From a bacterium (GTDB taxonomy: Archaea > Nanoarchaeota > Nanoarchaeia > Woesearchaeales > UBA10216), in the NCBI GenBank assembly GCA_024206195.1, contig JAAGZO010001197.1, positions 1 to 20,062 of the forward strand: DNA of 20,062 nt, in the 5' to 3' direction. The notes beneath the pieces were generated by a model that searched no databases, was not told the DNA's origin, and saw only the letters and a program-made list of their open reading frames with translations. Numbering within the stretch: position 1 is the first letter of the stretch; every line of letters starts with the position of its first letter. Positions 15,701-20,062 of this stretch are shown piece by piece. The translations under genes were made by a program, and so were the position numbers.

Positions 15701-17623
15701 AGATATGATTCTCACATTTCCGTTTATATCAACTAACCGAACCTCAATTAAATTGAGGTTTTCTGGAAGCTCCAGACCACCGCTCATCTGCAAAACAGCA
15801 CTCAAGCTATCTATTGTGAAGTAAGATGTCCTATCGAAGCCGTTTACTACAATTGATAATGAATCAAACACCAATTCCGTTTCATGGTCATCAAATATTA
15901 TCTCTATATATGGTTGTTTAGTATGAATCTCACTGCTGTCGGTAGGAAAGGATATTGTTATAGATGGAGGAGTATTATCAGTAGGAAAGTACCCAGCTGA
16001 TGACTGACGAACGAAGTAACCGATACCTTCCTCCAATGTAAACTCATCCCCGATAACATTTTCACCAATCTTGATAGCACACTGGTATATCTGGAGTTGT
16101 GAATTGTACCGACAAACCTCGTTACCGTCAAACATCGCGTTAAGTAGTTCATAAGATGTCACTGTATCCGGGTGCCCCACTAATGTTACAGCATCAAGAC
16201 CGGGATGTATTGTAATATATTTGGTCCAGGTCACTGGATCCCCGTCAAAATAAACCTGCCCCGTTGTATCCATAGTCACGAAATATCCGTATCCCAGTTC
16301 AAACGGGAAATCAACACCCACAATATTCTCACCAATCCATATCGCGGTCTCCCCGAACTGCTGCAGTTCACCATCCCAGGCTGTAACTACTGTGGCACCG
16401 GTTACATCATTGAGTATGCCATAGGATGAAACGGTTGTATCCGGATCCAGGGGTAGCGCTAATATGTTTATTCCCTCGTAAAGGTCCACCGAGGTTATAT
16501 CCATAGTCAGCTTCTGCCTCAGTTTAGGGAAGTGCCTGGCGACATCGGGGAAGAATGATGCCGCTTCAGGACTCTCCTGACGGAGTTTGACCAGTTCCTT
16601 CAGGACTTCTGTCCCTCTTAGATGAATTCTATTGGGAACAGGATCTGGCTTCGGTGGTTTGGAGATACCCATCTTGCTGCCGCCCCGCCATCCGGGAATT
16701 ATATGGGGATGTCCATGCCCCTTCCTGTTCTGTAGGCGGTCTTCTTTGCCCTTGGAGAGAAGGTTCTGCAGGAACTCCCGTTCAGGGGATACCTGTTGTG
16801 ATTTTATTTTAGGGATTACCCTCTCTCTTACTTCCCATGATGAGGATACCCCGTCAAGATTGGATAGATTGGTATCCTTCATTGATAGGTTGCCATCCGG
16901 AGCATCTGATAACTTCACTTTGTAGGTATACAGGACCTCAGGTTCTCCATCCCTGCCTATGCCCTCAATCCTTATCTTGGCGGTCATTTCTTCATCATAG
17001 GTAAAGACCTGTCCATCCTCAGCCTTCAGGTTACCAAGGTTGAGCATCCACATTTGAGAGGGAGACATCTTCACCGATAACGTTTGAGAACTGTTTCCGG
17101 AACCATACAGTTTTAGCTTAACAATCAGATCCGACTCTACCGGTCTTACCTCTCCCTCATTTGATTGCGGAAGAGCTCCGTATACAACCTTGGGTATTCC
17201 TGCCCCTACCGCTGATGTCCGGAAATGTTTTACATCACTCTTTTCATCTCCGGAGTAGGCCTGGTAGTATATCCTCGTACCTGATGGTAGACCTTTTAAC
17301 CTTATTGAGTGTATTAATCCGGATGAATCCTCTACTTCGTTATCCAGTTCGTCTGTCAATCCATACTTAATGATTCCTTCACAGGATTCTCTCGATACCC
17401 AGGTTACTACGGCTGAAGAGCTGGTTATATTTGAGACCTCAAGGAATGACAATTCACATCCCTGATCAGTATCATCGCTATCCCAGTTCAGGAAATTTGG
17501 GAGATAATCCTTTAAGTCGGCTGATGCATAAAGGTCATTTTCCAGCTCTTGATTTGCCCCCATTGATATTGTTGCTGTTATCAGTACAATAACGATAATC
17601 CCTAAAAATGTACTACTACGCAT
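9755..17623 (-). CDS. Giant secreted Rhs/YD-repeat protein, teneurin-like domain order, Cys/Pro-rich tip B (2622 aa)
   Basis: This is a paralogue of the 2568-aa protein, with the same domain order and near-identical sequence over the N-terminal ~1090 residues and the YD shell. The signal peptide is about 1-23 (ISMGA); FnIII, GIP/LNLGNL, GHGHPH linker, duplicated GENI(V/I)G module, Ig-like and transthyretin-like domains follow. The FG-GAP propeller (about 1100-1463) has six clear DxNxDG-type loops but a sequence very different from the paralogue. YD repeats and the Rhs core run up to DPIGL and DPYGL. The 148-aa tip (2475-2622) holds ten Cys (a CxxCC/CX3C cluster, then CKISCKAKC), a Lys-rich stretch and a Pro-x-Pro tail ending PSPILM, and is unrelated to the other tip. 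Start: AAGGAGTT lies 7 nt before ATG, about 100 nt downstream of a strong predicted promoter. It is the first gene of the operon. A contact effector, toxin or adhesin function is inferred from the Rhs family. Confidence 0.9.
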   Translation of the reverse strand: MRSSTFLGIIVIVLITATISMGANQELENDLYASADLKDYLPNFLNWDSDDTDQGCELSFLEVSNITSSSAVVTWVSRESCEGIIKYGLTDELDNEVEDSSGLIHSIRLKGLPSGTRIYYQAYSGDEKSDVKHFRTSAVGAGIPKVVYGALPQSNEGEVRPVESDLIVKLKLYGSGNSSQTLSVKMSPSQMWMLNLGNLKAEDGQVFTYDEEMTAKIRIEGIGRDGEPEVLYTYKVKLSDAPDGNLSMKDTNLSNLDGVSSSWEVRERVIPKIKSQQVSPEREFLQNLLSKGKEDRLQNRKGHGHPHIIPGWRGGSKMGISKPPKPDPVPNRIHLRGTEVLKELVKLRQESPEAASFFPDVARHFPKLRQKLTMDITSVDLYEGINILALPLDPDTTVSSYGILNDVTGATVVTAWDGELQQFGETAIWIGENIVGVDFPFELGYGYFVTMDTTGQVYFDGDPVTWTKYITIHPGLDAVTLVGHPDTVTSYELLNAMFDGNEVCRYNSQLQIYQCAIKIGENVIGDEFTLEEGIGYFVRQSSAGYFPTDNTPPSITISFPTDSSEIHTKQPYIEIIFDDHETELVFDSLSIVVNGFDRTSYFTIDSLSAVLQMSGGLELPENLNLIEVRLVDINGNVRIISSAFNVVTTPPPADEHFVNGYVYDGETWEPMGGVAVTVDSIPGVIYTDSITGHYVFPTPGLGEYKIDFTKEHYAYAQRYVLIEDGHGDIFVDDAYLSLKDSVITRISIEGGVAVNSDGSVFSSFPYETVDDDIAVAAFNLDDAEDLPNDLPELSVFTYCVKFWPDEADFNGSTFIDQLNSRGFASGTPIPVGQYNPETALWEDEGMAYVQGDSSWFEWDLEKFMSYGDCNMPVVIDEPPYVVDGFSQSAKNDHYACRNNKSPSLGEVKLKFGGSIVHHNLPSFELMGEEKVMSFTYASHTAQPKIVIETGTAGIPPQFLLPQYTGAQVNVVGRRFTGIIAASRDTTRQRIRFDAKDSEDNILSSGLYYVIDALSNFSYSQYATAEYFGGPPIDSTGIWTDFPVRDTRLVKQNILIDNMINNAIGSGWSVRGIQRLNERPDGDVMIIDGDGLSNMFYRDSVGYDRDLAITSNTDSVFIYHANLGEEHTIIEKLQIGNFPERLVAADFNSDGWDDLAIVQHSPDNVSILLYCDSTNTYCLIQEFPTGSSSKGIVAEDFDDNGTMDIAVANPNANGISVLLNDGTGDFSNRTHYTVGDRMTGSISSGHFNDDGNIDLAVARGGYWTDINDATILFNDGLGGFSETSVVQCPNGDVKGLIAGDFNGDEFDDLAVFATRGGWYDGYMCIAVCNSQGDFSWIQGSYNVGVNASYIAKADFNGDGFIDIIVSRGYSARCFCGLGNGVFQTCPGISPGGGEMAIGDYNFDGCDDLAIIDYVNDRVRIYLNNGSGNLSQKQTVSVIDPMGITSFVYKSDYEIAFISQAEDPSRLAINSDSSGYTRIYPDGTQEIFDESGLHTATIDRNRNTTSYEYDEFEMVISITYPGSLVTHFDYGPDGKIETVTDPASRITHFDHDEDGNLISITDPDSSFWQYVYNDEHLLTKVIDSHGSETIYEYDSLGYVTALIGADSSTNDFLAANSYNTINEAIAQGYGTPESPAPVVYNDSLIDLFVNTNGDTTSSLTNAYGRRTQKIDALGRLWSFEYNENGLPIKHVRPDSTSVSMTWSEQGLLTSRTDDFNGATTTYEYDPVFHQLTMEVNAEGDTTRYELDDRGNTIRIINPLNDTTFNSYDSLGLLVKTINANGDSVLNFYNNMGNIDSTVNELGYVTKYEYALAGNMIAEIDPLDNRTEFEYDNNGRMKLTRDPLGNETEYIYDPSIAGGGCCGNATNDLLLAVINPAGDTTWYDYDEMGRRISVTNPEGNTSYTEYDSEGNITRQIDAEGRWISFGYDKAGNLTTVTDSLGRVTTHEYDSRDRKIATIDALGGITDYIYDGVSNLTHLINANGDTTSFTYDLMSRKISETDPLDRTEYYSYNPLGLIDTLITAKSDTILYGYDKLGRLTAKNSPDDTLSYQYDAIGNPLQVDDVDSRLVLTYNPNGQMETVTTGDMSNPDNIQPVTMIEYQYDEAGRKSAMIDPSSDTTYYHYNVNGELDTLIAPGGEYFEFVRDNNGRVTGFTRPNGTTTSYDYDASGNLLSIVHRNGLTLIDSLVYSYNGVSNIIMKTDESDTSAYGYDSLDQVITADYSDISVTDEFFTYDSVGNRLTSHLSTQYGYDEANQINGDDVYEYTFDANGNMIEKEDTLTSDRWEYTFDSGNRLTEVKKYDGGISPPSLEVSYSYDGLDRRIGKIVNSDTTVYVYDGTNMLNEYNGSGLQVAGYVNGLQIDQPLKVTRIGTDYYYHTDRLGSIISLTDTNGDVVQTYRYDSFGNITSTLSQDYFSPYAYTGREWDEDAGLYYYRARYYDAGLGRFISEDPIGLDAGDVNLFRYVGNNSINNNDPYGLYGNAFYNRSTFMLFCKFIGRQSGRGFGIVCGIASNKQQCYSCCEFSCNTAHFVSKLFRFLMKHNPAPSNPLPSGPEYDIFDEYYIEPGVKAAKKSCKISCKAKCRDKDKKKKICPIPIPIDNLDPKVNLPLNPISMPLTMPMPSPILM
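9758..10201 (-). other. Variable C-terminal tip B (148 aa) of the 2622-aa Rhs protein
   Basis: The tip begins after DPYGL. An N-terminal hydrophobic part with CYSCCEFSC is followed by a Pro/acidic linker, a basic segment with CKISCKAKC and DKDKKKK, then a Pro-alternating tail of about 35 residues. It has ten Cys in 148 residues, against few in the rest of the protein. No known toxin family is recognised; Cys spacing suggests disulfides or metal binding in an exported domain. Confidence 0.7.
10216..17623 (-). repeat. Paralogous direct repeat copy 2 (Rhs scaffold)
   Basis: This is the partner of the 528-7944 copy, in the same orientation and about 9.7 kb away. The matching breaks are the propeller (about 13235-14325), a short YD patch (about 12470-12620) and the DPIG boundary near 10285. 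Direct repeats of this size are substrates for homologous recombination, which could delete the 549-aa gene or exchange tips and propellers. Confidence 0.85.
13235..14325 (-). other. FG-GAP/VCBS beta-propeller cassette of the 2622-aa protein
   Basis: Six clear loops occur (DFNSDGWDDL, DFDDNGTMDI, HFNDDGNIDL, DFNGDEFDDL, DFNGDGFIDI, DYNFDGCDDL) plus a degenerate first strand (DRDLAI). It sits at the same insertion point as the paralogue's propeller, but outside the loops the sequences hardly match, and it contains Cys residues the other lacks. Confidence 0.8.
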
Positions 17624-17728
17624 CTTTAGTAACTCCTTATATTTACTAATTGGATATTCGCTTTATTGTTTTGAAATAACTCCCTCCTCAAGTAATCTCG
17701 GATGGGTCTCTGAGGGTAAAGTTGGCAA

Positions 17729-17757
17729 AATATATATATTTTTAATGTTTTTGTCAA
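17729..17757 (-). promoter_or_regulatory. Sigma-70-type promoter of the Rhs operon
   Basis: Reading the minus strand, a perfect TTGACA (17752-17757) is followed by a 17-nt AT-rich spacer and TATATT (17729-17734). Transcription would start near 17722, leaving a leader of about 100 nt before the ATG at 17623. No comparable promoter was seen in the 97- and 63-bp gaps further down, consistent with one three-gene transcript. Confidence 0.6.
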
Positions 17758-17774
17758 TACTTTAATGCTGTCAA

Positions 17775-17787
17775 GGACTGTAAGTCC
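17775..17787. repeat. Short inverted repeat, possible operator
   Basis: GGACT-GTA-AGTCC is a perfect 5-bp inverted repeat with a 3-nt centre, ending 18 bp upstream of the -35 box of the Rhs promoter. The position suits a regulator site, but a 5-bp arm is easily found by chance. Confidence 0.2.
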
Positions 17788-17829
17788 AAAAGCATAGTTA
17801 ATGGATGGGCTATTCTTGCTAAAAAGTGG

Positions 17830-17857
17830 TTGTGAAATAACAAATTATTATTATATT
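17830..17857 (+). promoter_or_regulatory. Weak candidate promoter for gspC-gspD
   Basis: TTGTGA (17830-17835), a 16-nt spacer and TATATT (17852-17857) point toward the gspC-like gene 126 nt downstream. The -35 matches only four of six consensus bases and the region is AT-rich, so chance is likely. A perfect TATAAT at 17968-17973, lacking a -35, would instead give an almost leaderless transcript. Confidence 0.25.
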
Positions 17858-17983
17858 GTTGTTGTAAGTTCATGAATTAACATTAGTAAACTGACATCAA
17901 GACTTAAAATATACTAATGATGAGTGGAATTTGATTAAGAATAGATAACTCTGACAAGTATATTCATTATAATATTAAGAATT

Positions 17984-18568
17984 ATGAACTTGATAAGAAA
18001 AACAATCAAACTACCTTTCCGCTTAAAACGCTTCTCCAAATATTTTGAGAATCTTAAAGAATTTATATTAAATCTTACCCACCAAATTGTTAGAAGACCG
18101 GTATTATATTTTAATTATCTTTTAATAGTTTTAATTCTGATCCTTACATTTTCGATTGTACATGCTGCATACATTGCAGAAACAGAAAACATTAACTACG
18201 TTAATAGCAGCAATGATCAATCCCAACCTCAATCTACTACTTTGAAAGTGAAGCAAAAACCTCTACAACATTATTTAAAGGAATTGAGAGGTACCAAATT
18301 ATTCCAATCAAAGAATCCCAGGAAGTCATCAGCTCCAGGTCAAAGGTATGCAGAAAGACCAGCTGATGTCAAGCAGGCTCTAGAAAAAATAAAATTACTA
18401 GGCATAATCACCGGGGATCAGCCCGAAGTAATAATCCGTATCTCAGGAACTGAAGAAACTCAGCGTTTTAAATTAGGAGATACTGTTAACGGATTTCTAA
18501 TAAAAGAGATAAAAAAATCACAAGTAATCCTAAGTGATTCAGAGAACGACTATACCATTAATTTATAA
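17984..18568 (+). CDS. gspC: GspC/PilP-like inner-membrane secretion component (194 aa)
   Basis: A basic cytoplasmic N-terminus (1-40) is followed by one membrane segment (about 41-61, LYFNYLLIVLILILTFSIV) without a lipobox, a Ser/Gln-rich linker, a KLF element (105-107) like the conserved (R/K)xLF of GspC and PilP, and a C-terminal homology region (about 131-194) with LLGII, RFKLGDTVNGF and IKEIKKSQVIL. In type II secretion this region contacts the N0 domain of the secretin and couples inner and outer membranes. The membrane anchor rather than a lipoprotein signal, and the secretin gene directly downstream, favour GspC over PilP. There is no PDZ domain and it is shorter than the roughly 270 aa of enterobacterial GspC. 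The upstream frame meets a stop at 17942 with no better start; the Shine-Dalgarno is weak. A type IV pilus PilP-like role remains possible. Confidence 0.75.
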   Translation: MNLIRKTIKLPFRLKRFSKYFENLKEFILNLTHQIVRRPVLYFNYLLIVLILILTFSIVHAAYIAETENINYVNSSNDQSQPQSTTLKVKQKPLQHYLKELRGTKLFQSKNPRKSSAPGQRYAERPADVKQALEKIKLLGIITGDQPEVIIRISGTEETQRFKLGDTVNGFLIKEIKKSQVILSDSENDYTINL

Positions 18569-18571
18569 AGG
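18567..18571 (+). promoter_or_regulatory. Ribosome binding site for secretin (TTG start)
   Basis: AAAGG overlaps the stop codon of the gspC-like gene and lies 9 nt before the TTG at 18581. It supports the TTG over the other in-frame TTG at 18572, which would leave no spacer. The arrangement suggests termination-reinitiation between the two genes. Confidence 0.5.
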
Positions 18572-18580
18572 TTGTTAACT

Positions 18581-20062
18581 TTGAAAAATATTCAAAGAAT
18601 ATCTATTATTGTATTAACAATACTATTGTTAACACTATCAACTGATAATCTGTCAGGTCAGAATACCAACAGAAATACTAGTAAATCCAAAAAATCAGAA
18701 TATATTTCTATCCAACTTAAGGATTTAGATATTACTGAGGTTTTCAGGACCTTATCTGAAAGGTCCGGACTGAATATCGTCACCGAATCCGGAGTAAAGG
18801 GCAGAGTAACTGTATTTTTGGATGATGTCAGAATTGAGGAAGCCCTGGACATTATAACAACTATGAACAATCTCGCTTATGTAAAAGATGGTAAAACGGT
18901 AATGGTGTATACAGAGCAGAAGTACGAACAGCTTTATGGAAAGAAGTTCAAAGACACGACAAAGATGAAAGTGTTCCATCTTAAACATGTTCAGGTTTCG
19001 CAGGTAACACAGCAGCTCTCAACAGTAAAATCAAAGGAAGGACGGATAATTGCTGATCCGCGCACAAATTCGTTAATCGTTTACGATCTACCAAGAGCAA
19101 TTTCTGAAATTGAAGAGATAATAACTGTTTTAGATGTACCTGTGGTGACCAAGAGTTATAAACTAAACTACACAACACCTTCTGCGGTACAGACGGTTAT
19201 ATCATCATCACTGAGTCCGAGTGGTACGGTAGTACTTGATGAAGCAGGTAGTAAAATAATTATAACTGATTCGGAATCCAATATTCAACTGATCTCTAAA
19301 ATTATTAATGAATATGACTCCACGCCAATTACAGAAACCAGAACGTATATATTAAAACATGCTACTGTAAAAGACGTGTTACCAAAAGTCACAAGCATGG
19401 TGACTCAAAATGTGGGGACGATACAGTCGGATGATAGGACTAACAGTTTAATTATCACTGACCTACCCAGAAATCTTCAAGGAATTGAATCTACCATCAC
19501 CGCCTTCGATCTTAAGACACAACAGGTTATAATAGAAGCAAAGATAATGCAGGTCTCTTTAGATGACAATCGGAAGATGGGAGTAAATTGGGAAGCTGTT
19601 TCGGATGAAATAGATAATGTGAGTAATTTAACCGCTGTAGGAAGATTTAGTATTCTCGCTCCGAATGATGACGGTCTTTTTGTAAGTGGAGGAGATTTAG
19701 AAGCGGATGATTATACTGCAGTAGTTGAAATGCTGGAAGTTTATGGAGAGACCAACCTTTTGTCTTCCCCTCGATTGGTGGTCACCGATAAAACAGAGGC
19801 CAGCCTGCTGGTCGGCAGCACAATACCATATAAGACGGTCGATACGAGAGAGGATAACGGATCGATCAGGACATTCGAAAAGATTTCTATGATCGATGTG
19901 GGGATTAAACTCTTTGTCACACCGGAAATTAATTCAGATAGCATGATTACCATGAAAATCAGCCCTGAGGTCAGTTCGGTTGTTGGCTATTCAGAAAACA
20001 TACCAATCGTTGAGAAATCAGAACTCGGTACCGTAGTAATGGTCAAAAATGGCGTTACAATA
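18581..20062 (+). CDS. gspD: Secretin, GspD-like, 3' truncated by window end (494 aa visible)
   Basis: This is the outer-membrane secretin that forms the export channel of type II secretion (or type IV pili). A TTG start at 18581 gives a signal peptide (about 1-27, ending LSGQ). The STN/N0 domain is about 41-105, followed by three repeated ring domains of the N1 type (about 130-187, 192-249 and 254-312), each with a buried NSLI/KIII-type strand and a following helix. The secretin beta-domain starts near 315 (QQVIIEAKIMQV) and includes SSPRLVVTD and VGSTIPY (411-417). The N0-N1-N2-N3 layout without AMIN domains fits GspD better than PilQ. The frame is open to the last base, so the barrel end and any pilotin-binding tail lie outside. 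It follows gspC by 12 bp, so translation is probably linked. No in-frame ATG precedes the N0 domain, so TTG is the best start. Confidence 0.85.
   Translation, partial: MKNIQRISIIVLTILLLTLSTDNLSGQNTNRNTSKSKKSEYISIQLKDLDITEVFRTLSERSGLNIVTESGVKGRVTVFLDDVRIEEALDIITTMNNLAYVKDGKTVMVYTEQKYEQLYGKKFKDTTKMKVFHLKHVQVSQVTQQLSTVKSKEGRIIADPRTNSLIVYDLPRAISEIEEIITVLDVPVVTKSYKLNYTTPSAVQTVISSSLSPSGTVVLDEAGSKIIITDSESNIQLISKIINEYDSTPITETRTYILKHATVKDVLPKVTSMVTQNVGTIQSDDRTNSLIITDLPRNLQGIESTITAFDLKTQQVIIEAKIMQVSLDDNRKMGVNWEAVSDEIDNVSNLTAVGRFSILAPNDDGLFVSGGDLEADDYTAVVEMLEVYGETNLLSSPRLVVTDKTEASLLVGSTIPYKTVDTREDNGSIRTFEKISMIDVGIKLFVTPEINSDSMITMKISPEVSSVVGYSENIPIVEKSELGTVVMVKNGVTI

Larger units (their letters stand above)
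17624..17983. other. Divergent intergenic region (360 bp)
   Basis: This AT-rich spacer separates the minus-strand Rhs operon from the plus-strand secretion genes. It contains the Rhs Shine-Dalgarno AAGGAGTT (17631-17638), the predicted Rhs promoter (17729-17757), a 13-bp inverted repeat just upstream of its -35 (17775-17787) and only weak promoter candidates on the plus strand. I see no coding sequence or recognisable structured RNA in it. Confidence 0.7.

Noticed and set aside
17680..17690. Minus-strand TGAGGAGGGAG resembling a strong Shine-Dalgarno in the Rhs leader
   Set aside because: No start codon at suitable spacing follows, and a proper site exists at 17631-17638.
18752..19178. Minus-strand ORFs opposite the secretin gene
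   Set aside because: The plus-strand frame has clear N0 and N1-type secretin domains; these are shadows.

Overview
This window comes from an AT-leaning (about 40% GC by eye) bacterial genome. Several marks point to a free-living, double-membraned bacterium, perhaps of the FCB (Fibrobacteres-Chlorobi-Bacteroidetes) supergroup or a neighbouring candidate phylum such as Marinimicrobia, KSB1, Zixibacteria or Cloacimonadota. These are an FlgD-like/'type IX' C-terminal sorting domain with the YPNPFN signature, very large Sec-exported YD-repeat proteins, and a GspC-GspD pair. Strong Shine-Dalgarno sequences precede the three minus-strand genes, which argues against Bacteroidetes proper. The lineage guess is inference only.

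Minus strand, 17623 down to 238: three genes with short gaps (97 and 63 bp) that look like one operon, read from a good sigma-70-type promoter at 17729-17757. The first (2622 aa) and third (2568 aa) are full-length paralogues: giant Rhs/YD-repeat proteins with signal peptides. Their domain order is FnIII - GIP/LNLGNL module - basic linker - duplicated ~75-aa module - Ig-like - carboxypeptidase-regulatory (transthyretin-like) - Rhs lead-in - FG-GAP beta-propeller - YD shell - Rhs core - C-terminal tip. Between them lies a 549-aa secreted protein that starts with the same FnIII + GIP/LNLGNL module and ends in the sorting domain. The paralogues are near-identical over most of their length but differ in two cassettes: the propeller and the tip after the DPxG motif. 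The tips are unrelated in sequence, but both are Cys-rich with CX3C motifs. No immunity-like gene is visible after either tip.

Positions 17624-17983: a 360-bp divergent intergenic region with the minus-strand promoter, a small inverted repeat and only weak plus-strand promoter candidates.

Plus strand, 17984 to the window end: a GspC/PilP-like inner-membrane protein followed 12 bp later by a secretin (GspD-like, TTG start, cut by the window edge). These are the first genes of a type II secretion or type IV pilus system. A plausible but untested reading is that the secretin system exports the Sec-dependent Rhs proteins encoded divergently next to it.

Positions 1-237, downstream of the last Rhs gene, hold no intact gene; a frame-broken small hydrophobic peptide is the only trace. 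I saw no tRNA, rRNA, CRISPR array or transposase.
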